From positions 1,302,001 to 1,366,000 of the forward strand of contig NZ_JBHSCZ010000001.1 in NCBI RefSeq assembly GCF_042651465.1: 64,000 bases of DNA, written 5' to 3'. A model generated the notes under the pieces. The model was not told the DNA's origin. It did not search any database and worked only from the letters and a program-made list of their open reading frames with translations. Below, piece after piece: positions 27,975 to 36,129 of the stretch. The translations under genes and the position numbers were made by a program. Position 1 is the first letter of the stretch. Every line of letters begins with the position of its first letter. This DNA comes from Ferruginibacter yonginensis (GTDB lineage Bacteria > Bacteroidota > Bacteroidia > Chitinophagales > Chitinophagaceae).

Positions 27975-29018
27975 ATGGCAGAAAAAGTAAACATACGTGA
28001 TTTTGATTTAGCAGGCTTAAAAGCATATTTCGAAAAAATTGGCGATAAAAAATTTAGGGCTATTCAAACTTATGAGTGGTTATGGAAAAAAAATGCCCGA
28101 AGTTTTGATGAAATGAGCAACCTTTCAATAGAGTTGCGTAATAAATTAAAAGAAGAATTTAGTTTACCTGCCGTAAGTATTGATGCTACTCAACATAGTA
28201 TGGATGGTACTTTAAAGTCACGTTTTAAAACACACGATGGGCATTTAATTGAAGGCGTTGTAATACCAACAGAAAAAAGAAATACGGCTTGTGTGTCATC
28301 GCAAATAGGTTGTAGTTTGGCTTGTGCCTTTTGTGCCACTGGCAAAATGGATCGTAAACGCAATTTAACGTTTGATGAAATTTACGATCAAGTAGCGTTG
28401 CTAAATGAGCAAAGCGAAAAAATGTACGGTACCAAACTTTCAAACATAGTTTACATGGGTATGGGTGAGCCGCTATTAAACTATAAAAACGTTTTAAAGT
28501 CAATAGAAAAAATAACTGCAAGCGACAGCATGGGTATGAGCCCTAAACGTATTACTGTATCAACTGCAGGTGTAGCAAAAATGATTAAACAATTGGGCGA
28601 CGATAATGTACGTTTTAATTTAGCCGTATCGTTACATGCGGCTACTGATGAAAAACGTGATAAAATTATGGCCATCAATGAAAGCAACAATATTGCTGCA
28701 TTGGTGGAAGCGCTGAACTATTTTTATGATAAAACTAAAAATGATATTACCCTCGAATATGTTTTATTGAAAGGAGAAAATGATACATTAGAAGATGCGG
28801 CTGAACTAGTAAAAATTTATAGAAAAATACCTACGCACCTCATTAATGTTATTGAGTACAACAGTGTATTAGGTATTGATTTTGAAAAATCTGATGAGGA
28901 TAGTACACAAATTTTTACTGACTATTTAGTACAACATAAAGTAAATGTAAGAATACGCCGTAGCAGGGGTAAAGATATTGATGCTGCTTGCGGACAATTG
29001 GCCAATAAAGATAAATAG
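27975..29018 (+). CDS. rlmN: dual-specificity 23S rRNA/tRNA adenine-2 methyltransferase
   Basis: 347 residues from the ATG at 27975; an open extension 23 codons upstream starts before the promoter and is rejected. Radical-SAM cysteines are C113, C117 and C120 (CSLACAFC), with the GMGEPLLN glycine-rich SAM site. The methyl-carrying and resolving cysteines are probably C339 (DAACGQLA) and C106-region. It methylates A2503 of 23S rRNA and A37 of some tRNAs. Length is typical. Confidence 0.96.
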   Translation: MAEKVNIRDFDLAGLKAYFEKIGDKKFRAIQTYEWLWKKNARSFDEMSNLSIELRNKLKEEFSLPAVSIDATQHSMDGTLKSRFKTHDGHLIEGVVIPTEKRNTACVSSQIGCSLACAFCATGKMDRKRNLTFDEIYDQVALLNEQSEKMYGTKLSNIVYMGMGEPLLNYKNVLKSIEKITASDSMGMSPKRITVSTAGVAKMIKQLGDDNVRFNLAVSLHAATDEKRDKIMAINESNNIAALVEALNYFYDKTKNDITLEYVLLKGENDTLEDAAELVKIYRKIPTHLINVIEYNSVLGIDFEKSDEDSTQIFTDYLVQHKVNVRIRRSRGKDIDAACGQLANKDK

Positions 29019-29027
29019 TTACTTATT

Positions 29028-29414
29028 ATGAAACAATTGATTGCATTATTAATCATAAGTTGTATTTATGGCAAAACAATAGCGCAGGTTGATCGTACAC
29101 CCACACCATCTAACAAAAATGAAAATAATAAAAATGATGGCATTATAGCCGTATTGAAAAACCTCAACCTCAGCAAAGAACAAGCTGCTCAATTAAAATT
29201 ATTAAGAGAAAACATGTTAGATAGTATAGATGCTATTAACAACAACGCTACTTTAACTGCTCAACAAAAAAGAAGAAATATTTTACAAGCAAGGCTAGCT
29301 CAAAAAAAAGCAATTGATACTATTTTAACGCCTGATCAGTTGCTTATTTTCAACAAATCAATACAACAGCAACTAAAAGCTAGCAATAAATCAACACCAG
29401 GTATTAATGAATAA
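29028..29414 (+). CDS. small periplasmic Spy/CpxP-like protein
   Basis: 128 residues: signal peptide ending KTIAQ (about 19), then a helical domain. LNLSKEQAAQLKLLREN and ILTPDQLLIFNK resemble the LTxxQ motifs of Spy/CpxP-type chaperones. It begins 9 bp after rlmN, so it can be read from the same transcript. Function in envelope stress is inferred from the fold type only. Confidence 0.7.
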   Translation: MKQLIALLIISCIYGKTIAQVDRTPTPSNKNENNKNDGIIAVLKNLNLSKEQAAQLKLLRENMLDSIDAINNNATLTAQQKRRNILQARLAQKKAIDTILTPDQLLIFNKSIQQQLKASNKSTPGINE

Positions 29415-29491
29415 AATGCTTTAACGTTTTGTTGATTAAACTTTGTTTTCCGCTAATGGTCTATGATGCATAACAATAAAAAATAAAGACC

Positions 29492-29881
29492 ATGAAAAAA
29501 TTATTAGCATTATCATTTGTAGCATCTATATTTTGTTTCGCTGCAAACGCCCAAACAGAAAGAGCAGCAACACCTTCGCAAACTACTGAACGCCAAAAGG
29601 GCAAAAGAGAGAAAGGTAAAATGATGAAAGAATTAAATCTTTCCAAAGAACAACAAGCAAAAATGAAAACCAACAGACAAGAAATGAAGGCGAAAAAAGA
29701 TGCTTTAAAAGCGCAGGATAATATTACAGTGAAAGAAATGAGGGAAAAACAAGCAGCTATTCGTGAAGAAGAAAAAGCAAAAATGGATGCTGTTTTAAAT
29801 GCTGACCAAAAAGCGAAAATGGAAGAATTTAAGAAAAATCGTAAAGAAGGTAGAAAGGGTAGAAAAGCCATCAAAAAATAG
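29492..29881 (+). CDS. small periplasmic Spy/CpxP-like protein, Lys-rich
   Basis: 129 residues: signal peptide ending ANAQ (about 21), then a highly charged helix with MKELNLSKEQQAKMKTNRQE and VLNADQKAKMEEFKKNRK, the same pair of motifs as in the gene 78 bp upstream. The two are tandem paralogues, although this one is far richer in Lys and Glu. The very basic tail (RKGRKAIKK) is unusual for a periplasmic chaperone. A strong terminator follows. Confidence 0.75.
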   Translation: MKKLLALSFVASIFCFAANAQTERAATPSQTTERQKGKREKGKMMKELNLSKEQQAKMKTNRQEMKAKKDALKAQDNITVKEMREKQAAIREEEKAKMDAVLNADQKAKMEEFKKNRKEGRKGRKAIKK

Positions 29882-29906
29882 TTTTTTTTAGTTTTGGTTT
29901 AACTAT

Positions 29907-29944
29907 AAAAGGGATGTATTCAGTAACATGAATGCATCCCTTTT
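29907..29944 (+). terminator. Rho-independent terminator, end of the rlmN unit
   Basis: A 15-bp stem (29907-29921 with 29930-29944, one G-U pair) and 8-base loop, running into TTTTG. The A-tract on the left side makes it able to work in both directions. Confidence 0.85.
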
Positions 29945-29988
29945 GTGTTACAAAGGCCACCAAACGGCGTTTTATCAATAAAAAAAAT

Positions 29989-29996
29989 TACTTTTG
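29989..29996 (+). promoter_or_regulatory. -7 promoter element of the pseudouridine synthase genes
   Basis: TACTTTTG matches TAnnTTTG exactly, 42 bp before the ATG at 30039 and after the preceding terminator. Confidence 0.5.
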
Positions 29997-30038
29997 CAAT
30001 TCATCTACTGTTGAAAAACAGCATTAAATACAAATAAA

Positions 30039-31226
30039 ATGAGTCAGGACGCATTTCGCAAGTTCATTAATCCCAAAAAGAACAGCGTAGTAAAAGAAGA
30101 AATTAGGCAAGAAAAAAAATTAGCCCGTCAAGAAAAAAGAGCCTTCTTCGAAAAAAAGAAAGAAGAAGAATACAAAGCTCGTCAAATTAAAAAAGGCATC
30201 ATCGTAAAAGAAAAAGCACCAACGACCAAAGCTGGCAAAGAGGCCGCTAAAGTTGCTGCAAGCAAGCAAATTACCACTGATGTTGCCATGCCCTTAAACA
30301 AGTTTTTAGCACACTGTGGCATTTGTTCACGTAGAGATGCTATTGCTATTATTGCTGAAAATAATGTGAAGGTTAATGGCGTAATTGTAACAGAGCCGGG
30401 GTATAAAGTACAACCAACCGATGAAGTTATTTACAATGGTAAAAAATTATTCATCACTAAAAACTTGGTATACATTTTACTCAACAAGCCCAAAGATTAT
30501 ATTACTACTACTGATGACCCACAAGGCAGAAAAACAGTATTAGAACTCATAAAACAGGCCACCAATGAAAGGGTGTACCCTATTGGTCGTTTAGATAGAA
30601 ATACATCAGGTGTTTTGTTATTAACCAACGATGGTGATTTAACACAAAAACTATCGCACCCAAGCTACCAAATCACTAAAATTTACGAAGTAAAATTAGA
30701 CAAGCCTTTAACCAAAACTGATTTTGATAAAGTTGTAAACGGGTTAATTTTAGAAGATGGACCTGTAGTGGTAGATAGTTTGGCTTACGCTGATGCAAAA
30801 GACAAATCAATTATTGGTATAGAAATACATAGTGGTCGCAACCGTATTGTACGCCGCATTTTTGAAAGTATGGGTTACGATGTAAAAGCCTTAGACAGGG
30901 TAATGTATGCAGGCTTAACCAAAAAAAATGTAGAAAGAAGTAAATGGCGTTATTTGAGTGATAAAGAAATTAGATTGCTTAAATACATGAACGAATCTAA
31001 AGGTAAGGCTGCAAAAAATAAAACCAATACAACACCAGCTGCAACAACAGTTGTTAAAAAAACACCAGTTAAAAAAGGCAGCGATTATACCGAAGCTGAA
31101 ATTGCAGAAGCTTTAGGAGCGCCTATTACACCTGCTCCCAAAAAACATCATTTTGTTAAGGTAGAAGGCCCTAAAAAACCACGTAAGTTTAAAACACACT
31201 CAGAAAAAAAAGCAAGTAAAAAGTAA
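30039..31226 (+). CDS. RluB-like rRNA pseudouridine synthase with basic extensions
   Basis: 395 residues. An N-terminal Lys/Arg/Glu-rich extension (about 1-80) precedes an S4 RNA-binding domain (PLNKFLAHCGICSRRDAI, about 87-140) and the catalytic domain with the Asp in PIGRLDRNTSGVLLL (about 186). A Lys-rich tail of about 70 residues follows. The family modifies 23S or 16S rRNA (RluB/RsuA/RluE/F). Bacteroidota members often carry such extensions. The symbol rluB is likely but not certain. Confidence 0.9.
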   Translation: MSQDAFRKFINPKKNSVVKEEIRQEKKLARQEKRAFFEKKKEEEYKARQIKKGIIVKEKAPTTKAGKEAAKVAASKQITTDVAMPLNKFLAHCGICSRRDAIAIIAENNVKVNGVIVTEPGYKVQPTDEVIYNGKKLFITKNLVYILLNKPKDYITTTDDPQGRKTVLELIKQATNERVYPIGRLDRNTSGVLLLTNDGDLTQKLSHPSYQITKIYEVKLDKPLTKTDFDKVVNGLILEDGPVVVDSLAYADAKDKSIIGIEIHSGRNRIVRRIFESMGYDVKALDRVMYAGLTKKNVERSKWRYLSDKEIRLLKYMNESKGKAAKNKTNTTPAATTVVKKTPVKKGSDYTEAEIAEALGAPITPAPKKHHFVKVEGPKKPRKFKTHSEKKASKK

Positions 31227-31230
31227 AATT

Positions 31231-31947
31231 TTGGCAAAAAGTAAATTTGAAATCATTTTTGAGAATGATGATTTTGTTGCTGTGAATAAACCAGGAGGTA
31301 TGCTAACTATACCTGATAGGGAACAAACTGAAAAATCATTAAAAGAATATTTAACTGATAAGTACCAACAAATATTTACCGTACACAGGTTAGATAAAGA
31401 TACTAGCGGACTCATTTTATTTGCTAAAACAGATGTTGTCCATAAATACTTGTGTAAAATTTTTGAAGATAGACAAGTAGAAAAATACTACTTAGGTGTA
31501 GTGATGGGCGCCCCAATTGACGATGAAGGAATAATTGATGCTCCCATAACGGAGCATCTTACCAAAAAAGGCAGTATGACGGTACACCGCAGTGGTAAAG
31601 CCTCACAAACAGGCTATAGCGTTATGGAGCGAAATCAACATTTTTCATTAGTATCGTTTAGGTTATTTACAGGTCGTACACACCAAATTAGGGTGCATTG
31701 CAAACATATTGGTCACCCTTTAGCATGCGACCCTTTGTATGGTGATGGTAAACAAGTTTTGCTATCAAGTGTAAAGAAAAAATTTAAACTTAGTAAGCAT
31801 GATGAGGAAGAAAGGCCCATCATTAACAGACTAGCATTGCACTCATATAAACTTGTATTTACTGATTTACATGGTCAATTGCACACATTAGAAGCACCAG
31901 CACCAAAAGAGTTTAGGGCATTAATGCAACAATTAAAAAAAGGATAA
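31231..31947 (+). CDS. RluA-family pseudouridine synthase, no S4 domain
   Basis: 238 residues with TTG as the apparent start, 4 bp after the preceding gene. The catalytic Asp is in TVHRLDKDTSGLILFAK (about 53) and RLFTGRTHQIRVHCKHIGHPL is the family's second signature. It lacks the S4 domain, like RluA (rRNA/tRNA U746/U32), but is slightly longer because of an insertion near 190. The exact target is unknown. Confidence 0.9.
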   Translation: MAKSKFEIIFENDDFVAVNKPGGMLTIPDREQTEKSLKEYLTDKYQQIFTVHRLDKDTSGLILFAKTDVVHKYLCKIFEDRQVEKYYLGVVMGAPIDDEGIIDAPITEHLTKKGSMTVHRSGKASQTGYSVMERNQHFSLVSFRLFTGRTHQIRVHCKHIGHPLACDPLYGDGKQVLLSSVKKKFKLSKHDEEERPIINRLALHSYKLVFTDLHGQLHTLEAPAPKEFRALMQQLKKG

Positions 31948-31951
31948 TACT

Positions 31952-31984
31952 AAAAAGCGCCCATTTTACTGGGCGCTTTTTTTT
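31952..31984 (+). terminator. bidirectional Rho-independent terminator
   Basis: An 11-bp stem AAAAAGCGCCC / GGGCGCTTTTT with an 8-base loop and T-runs on both strands. It ends the pseudouridine synthase unit (plus) and cysE-cysK (minus); the cysK stop lies within its right edge. Confidence 0.88.
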
Positions 31985-32894
31985 AAAATAAACCATCAAC
32001 AGATAAATAACGTTCACCAGTATCATAATTAAACGTAAGTATAGTTGCACCTTTAGGTATATCTATCAACTTTTTTGCAACGGCTGCCAACGAAGCACCT
32101 GATGATACACCCATAAAAATACCTTCTTCTTTAGCTGCACGTAAAGCGTAAGCGTAGGCTTCATCTTTCTCAACTGTAATAACACCATCTAAAATAGCTC
32201 TATTTAACACTGATGGTATAAAGTTAGCCCCCAAACCCTGTAGTGGGTGAGGCCCCGGAGCACCACCACTCAATAAGGGCGATAAGGCTGGCTCAACTGC
32301 AAATACTTTTAATTGAGGAAAATGTTGTTTCAATACTTCGGCAACGCCAGTTATATGTCCGCCAGTACCTACACCTGTAATTATATAATCGAGCCCATCT
32401 TTAAAATCGTTTAATATTTCAATAGCGGTGGTTTTACGGTGTATATCACTATTGGCTGGGTTATCAAATTGCTTCGGTATCCAAGCATGCGGTGTTGTAG
32501 CAGCAAGTTCATTGGCAGCATCTACTGCACCCTTCATACCTTTTTCTCTTGGCGTTAATACAAAAGTAGCACCATAGGCTTGCATAATTTTTCTACGTTC
32601 AATACTCATACTTTCGGGCATCACTAAAATCAATTTATACCCTTTTACAGCAGCCACTAAAGCCAAGCCAATACCGGTATTACCACTCGTAGGTTCAATA
32701 ATTACACTTTCTTTATGCAATAATCCTTTTGCTTCTGCATCTTCAATCATAGCTAATGCAATTCTATCTTTTATACTAGCGCCAGGGTTTTGTTTTTCTA
32801 ATTTTATATAAACGTTATAATCATCACCAAAAATTTTATTAATTTTTACGTGGGGCGTATGGCCAATGGTAGCTAAAATATTATTTACTTTCAT
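31983..32894 (-). CDS. cysK: cysteine synthase (O-acetylserine sulfhydrylase)
   Basis: 303 residues, PLP-dependent fold type II. The PLP lysine is K42 (NPGASIKDRIA), the substrate loop is T69-SGNTG (EPTSGNTGIGLA) and the phosphate-binding glycine loop is TGVGTGGHITG. It makes cysteine from O-acetylserine and sulfide. It starts 10 bp after cysE, the enzyme that provides its substrate, so pathway and operon agree. CysM-type residues are not obvious, so CysK is preferred. Confidence 0.96.
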   Translation of the reverse strand: MKVNNILATIGHTPHVKINKIFGDDYNVYIKLEKQNPGASIKDRIALAMIEDAEAKGLLHKESVIIEPTSGNTGIGLALVAAVKGYKLILVMPESMSIERRKIMQAYGATFVLTPREKGMKGAVDAANELAATTPHAWIPKQFDNPANSDIHRKTTAIEILNDFKDGLDYIITGVGTGGHITGVAEVLKQHFPQLKVFAVEPALSPLLSGGAPGPHPLQGLGANFIPSVLNRAILDGVITVEKDEAYAYALRAAKEEGIFMGVSSGASLAAVAKKLIDIPKGATILTFNYDTGERYLSVDGLF

Positions 32895-32904
32895 GGTTGT
32901 TATT

Positions 32905-33744
32905 TTAAATTACAAAATTGAATGTTTCTGTTATGGGGCGATTATCTCTTACTTTAATTTCATTTTTTTGATAAACAACTGAATATGGGGGAACGCTATA
33001 AGTAAGCCACACGTTGCCGCCAATTACACTATTGTTACCTATTACAGTTTCGCCACCTAAAATGGTTGCTCCTGCATAAATAATCACATCATCTTCAATA
33101 GTAGGATGCCTTTTTATACTTGCCATTGCTTTTGATACATTAATAGCCCCTAGTGTTACCCCTTGATAAATTTTTACATTATTACCTATAACCGTGGTGG
33201 CTCCAATTACAATACCCGTACCATGGTCAATAAAAAAAGATTGACCAATACTTGCTGCTGGGTGAATATCAATACCCGTTTTACTATGTGCATGTGTTGA
33301 CCATAACCGTGGTAAAATTGGTACACCTTGCAGTTGTAATTGGTGCGCAAACCTATAAATAGCTACAGCATAAAAACCAGGGTAAGCCAATAATACCTCT
33401 TTCAACGAAATTGCAGCTGGGTCAAAATTTAGAACAGATTCAGCATCTTGCAACAGGGCCTCGTAAATATTGGGAATACTATTAAAAAATGTAGTCTGTT
33501 GTTGATGAATGGTTGCTTCATCAGTTAATACTGATTGTAATAATGGTAAAAAATCAGCTTGAAGGGCTGTATAGGTTTCATGTATTGTTGCGGTGGAGTG
33601 TACGTTATAAATCTGTGGAGTGAATAGCCAATTGTACAATGCATCAATAAAAATTGCTGCATTTATTTTATTAGGGTAATTGGTTTCTGCACTTGTATGT
33701 TGCATCATTAACTTTTGTAAAAATTCAATTTCATTTAAAGGCAT
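32905..33744 (-). CDS. cysE: serine O-acetyltransferase
   Basis: 279 residues. An all-helical N-terminal domain (1-140) is followed by a left-handed beta-helix of hexapeptide repeats. The catalytic pair is probably D159 and H174 (TGIDIHP, FIDHGTGIVIG), 15 residues apart as in E. coli CysE, and YQGVTLGA is the family signature. The C-terminus ends in short loops after YSVPPYSVV. It acetylates serine with acetyl-CoA, the first and usually feedback-controlled step of cysteine synthesis. Upstream lies a long leader with a terminator. Confidence 0.94.
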   Translation of the reverse strand: MPLNEIEFLQKLMMQHTSAETNYPNKINAAIFIDALYNWLFTPQIYNVHSTATIHETYTALQADFLPLLQSVLTDEATIHQQQTTFFNSIPNIYEALLQDAESVLNFDPAAISLKEVLLAYPGFYAVAIYRFAHQLQLQGVPILPRLWSTHAHSKTGIDIHPAASIGQSFFIDHGTGIVIGATTVIGNNVKIYQGVTLGAINVSKAMASIKRHPTIEDDVIIYAGATILGGETVIGNNSVIGGNVWLTYSVPPYSVVYQKNEIKVRDNRPITETFNFVI

Positions 33745-33775
33745 ACCCTATTTTTATATTGTTCAATTAACTGCT

Positions 33776-33789
33776 GTTTACTAGTAAAC
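33776..33789. promoter_or_regulatory. 14-bp perfect palindrome upstream of cysE
   Basis: GTTTACTAGTAAAC, 31 bp before the cysE start, flanked by TAAACTAAT (33785-33793). A near copy, TAGACTAAT, lies at 33990-33998 between the minus promoter and the Rrf2 gene. The pair are candidate operators for the divergent Rrf2 regulator. Confidence 0.35.
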
Positions 33790-33841
33790 TAATTTGGTAT
33801 AGTTTAAAAATCTTTATTATTTTAGAGCAACAATCAAACCT

Positions 33842-33880
33842 AAAAAAAGCCCTCACCTTTTGGCAGGACTTTTTTTACAA
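33842..33880 (-). terminator. terminator/attenuator hairpin between the cysE promoter and cysE
   Basis: On the minus strand AAAAAAAGTCCTGCC, loop AAAA, GGTGAGGGCTTTTTTT: a stem of about 12 pairs with small bulges and T-runs at both ends. It lies 100 bp before cysE and after the promoter element at 33964-33971, so it would stop cysE transcription unless avoided. Because no complete gene ends here, it is best read as a leader attenuator. Confidence 0.6.
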
Positions 33881-33924
33881 CTAACATTAAAACCAAAACA
33901 TTCATTCAATTTTGATAGTGCCAC
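33853..33924 (-). CDS. putative 23-residue cysteine leader peptide
   Basis: A GTG-started frame with GAGG six bases upstream (a good ribosome-binding spacing). The peptide has two cysteines (codons 9 and 16), the second in the ending SCKKSPAKR, and stops with TGA inside the loop side of the attenuator hairpin. This is the geometry expected of a peptide whose translation senses cysteinyl-tRNA and controls the terminator in front of cysE. The non-ATG start and the small number of Cys codons keep this provisional. Confidence 0.4.
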   Translation of the reverse strand: MALSKLNECFGFNVSCKKSPAKR

Positions 33925-33963
33925 ATTACACCTCAAAATGGTATTTGTTTCAAAACTATAGCA

Positions 33964-33971
33964 CAAATATA
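33964..33971 (-). promoter_or_regulatory. -7 promoter element for the cysE-cysK leader
   Basis: TATATTTG on the minus strand, an exact TAnnTTTG match, about 40 bp before the putative leader peptide start. The TAGACTAAT site at 33990-33998 falls about where the -33 box would be. Confidence 0.5.
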
Positions 33972-34029
33972 CATACTCTACAATTTTAATAGACTAATAT
34001 TTTGTGAAAATTAAGTTTAATTTTATTTT

Positions 34030-34452
34030 ATGTTATCGAAGAAAACGCAATACGGTTTAAAAGCACTTGGTTATTTAGCAGAAAAACATGGTGAAGGCCC
34101 CATTTTAATTGCAGATATAGCTGCCCATAAAAACATACCCATCAAATTTTTAGAAAGTATTTTATTACTTCTCAAACAACATCAAATTTTAAATAGTAAA
34201 AAGGGCAAAGGAGGAGGTTATTTTTTAGCAGAACATCCTAAAAAAACAACCATCGCAAAAGCTATTAGAATTGTGGATGGGCCAATAGCTATGTTGCCTT
34301 GTGTAAGCTTAAACTTTTACGAAAAATGTAGCGATTGCGATGAAACACATTGCGGTTTAAGACGCACCATGGCCATGGTGAGAGATGCAACTTTAAAAGT
34401 ATTAGAAAAGAAAACCTTGGTTGATTTAATTGATGGCGATTTAGTTGGATGA
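34030..34452 (+). CDS. Rrf2-family transcription regulator with a Cys cluster
   Basis: 140 residues. The winged helix starts TQYGLKALGYLAE and continues with the HTH (ILIADIAAHKNIPIKFLESIL) and the wing KGKGGGYFLAE. C91, C100, C103 and C108 (CVSLNFYEKCSDCDETHC) could bind an Fe-S cluster, as in IscR and NsrR, although this family also includes CymR, which regulates cysteine genes without a cluster. It is divergent from cysE-cysK, so control of cysteine synthesis is the natural guess. Its last 12 bases overlap the end of dinB. Confidence 0.9.
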   Translation: MLSKKTQYGLKALGYLAEKHGEGPILIADIAAHKNIPIKFLESILLLLKQHQILNSKKGKGGGYFLAEHPKKTTIAKAIRIVDGPIAMLPCVSLNFYEKCSDCDETHCGLRRTMAMVRDATLKVLEKKTLVDLIDGDLVG

Positions 34453-35583
34453 CGCTCTTTTCAGCGTATTTTTTCCAAACTTATTTTTAAGGGCATCCAT
34501 GGCTTTGTACAAATCTGTTTTCTTTTCGTTATTACCAAATAAACTGCCTTGTACAACATCACTTGTTAATTCGCTCAAACGTACGCCCAATAAGCGTATG
34601 GGGGCACCCTTTTTATGTAACTTATTAAATAATTCTTTTACAATAGGTAATATTTCATCATCTGCATCAGTATAATCAATGGTGGTTTGTTTTGATGTAG
34701 TTTCAAAATTAGGATACCTAATTTTCACTGCAACACACCCAGTTAGTTTACCATCTTTACGTAATTCAAAACAAATTTTTTCAGTGTATTTTACTAACTC
34801 ACTGTGCAGAAAAGGTATATCGGCTATTGGCTCATCAAAAGTATTTTCTGTTGATATTGATTTTGATTCATGATAAGGAGCTACTTCACTCAAATGAATG
34901 CCATTACTTTTTGCTAATAAATCACCACCCCATTTGCCCAATCGCTCTTCTAAAACTGTTTGTGGTGTTTGGCTAAGTTGTTCAATGGTTTTAATACCCA
35001 TAAAAGCCAATACCTTTTGTGTATGTTCACCAACACCTGGTATTTCTCCTACTTTTAAGGGCGCCAAAAATTGCTTTTCCATACCAAAAGGTATTTGCAA
35101 ATAACCATTAGGTTTTGCTTGGTTAGTGGCAATTTTGGCCATCATTTTATTGCTCGATAAACCAAACGAAATAGGCAAGCCCGTTTCGTCCATAATTTGT
35201 TTACGCAAATCAATCGTCCATTGTGCAGGGTTAAAAAAAGTATCCATCCCAGTTAAATCAATATAAAACTCATCGATAGATGCTTTTTCAAAAAGTGGTG
35301 CTTTTGCAGCAATAATTTGTGTAACCCAACGAGAGTATCGGCTATACTCACCCCTACTACCTTTTAAAAAAATGGCTTGCGGACAAAGTTGTTTTACCTT
35401 ACTCGATGGCATTGCTGAATGTACACCAAACTTACGGGCCTCATAGCTACAAGCCGCTACCACCCCACGTTCACGACCACCAACAATAACAGGTTTCCCT
35501 TTAAGTGATGGGTCGTTCAATATTTCTACCGACACAAAAAAGGAATCTAAATCAAAATGTGCTATAATACGTTGCTTGCTCAA
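34441..35583 (-). CDS. dinB: DNA polymerase IV (Y family)
   Basis: 380 residues. Metal-binding aspartates are in HFDLDSFFVSVE (D11) and SIDEFYIDL (D104, E105). The little-finger domain is present from about 245. It performs error-prone translesion synthesis. Length is typical (350-400), and the C-terminus differs from E. coli by lacking a recognisable beta-clamp QLxLF, although SLFGNNEK resembles the start of one. Its end overlaps the Rrf2 gene by 12 bases in convergent orientation. Confidence 0.95.
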   Translation of the reverse strand: MSKQRIIAHFDLDSFFVSVEILNDPSLKGKPVIVGGRERGVVAACSYEARKFGVHSAMPSSKVKQLCPQAIFLKGSRGEYSRYSRWVTQIIAAKAPLFEKASIDEFYIDLTGMDTFFNPAQWTIDLRKQIMDETGLPISFGLSSNKMMAKIATNQAKPNGYLQIPFGMEKQFLAPLKVGEIPGVGEHTQKVLAFMGIKTIEQLSQTPQTVLEERLGKWGGDLLAKSNGIHLSEVAPYHESKSISTENTFDEPIADIPFLHSELVKYTEKICFELRKDGKLTGCVAVKIRYPNFETTSKQTTIDYTDADDEILPIVKELFNKLHKKGAPIRLLGVRLSELTSDVVQGSLFGNNEKKTDLYKAMDALKNKFGKNTLKRASSN

Positions 35584-35592
35584 ATACTTTAT

Positions 35593-36105
35593 TTAACCAT
35601 ATATTTCTAATAAACCCACTGGCACTTCTACATATACTTTTCTTGCCTTATTATCCATTCGTAATAAATTAGCTTCGTGTATGGGTATTAGTGCCTCATT
35701 ATTATTATATAAAACAGTTACTAATATTTGGTGCGGCTGCTCAATTACTTCAATAATATTTCCTAAACTTTTATCAACATCTATTAACTCATAACCTAGT
35801 AAAGCAATTGGAGCTGCCTTAGCTGCAAATTTTTTAAAATCAACTTCTTGTAACCAAACATTTTTGGGTGTTAGTTTTCTTGCAACCTCTTTACTATCTA
35901 CCCCTTCTAATTTAATATAAATTTCATCATCACTCTTAATAGAAGTAGCCTCAATAAAATGAGGTAAAAAATTGTTGGGCGTTTGTTCAATAAAAATAGC
36001 TTCTAAACCTTTTAAACTTGTTTTTTTACCAAGGCTATGTTGCAACACTAACTCACCCGTAAGGCCATGACTGGCAGCTAGTTTACCTATTTTAAAATAT
36101 TCCAT
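35593..36105 (-). CDS. rimM: 16S rRNA processing protein RimM
   Basis: 170 residues from the ATG at 36105 (MEYFKIGKLAASHGLTGELVL, whose IGKL..SHGLTGEL pattern is the RimM start). An ATG three codons upstream (36114) is also possible. The C-terminal PRC-barrel contains ALLGYELIDVDKSLGNIIEVIEQPHQ. RimM binds ribosomal protein uS19 and helps assemble the 30S head. It lies downstream of rpsP, as in most bacteria, but a 235-bp spacer with a terminator separates the two here. Confidence 0.93.
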   Translation of the reverse strand: MEYFKIGKLAASHGLTGELVLQHSLGKKTSLKGLEAIFIEQTPNNFLPHFIEATSIKSDDEIYIKLEGVDSKEVARKLTPKNVWLQEVDFKKFAAKAAPIALLGYELIDVDKSLGNIIEVIEQPHQILVTVLYNNNEALIPIHEANLLRMDNKARKVYVEVPVGLLEIYG

Positions 36106-36129
36106 TGTTATCATTAAAGTGTAAAAGTA

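Noticed and set aside
33842..33971. SAM or other known riboswitch before cysE
   Set aside because: I could not find the conserved core of an S-box or related aptamer; the terminator with a Cys-containing frame explains the region better.
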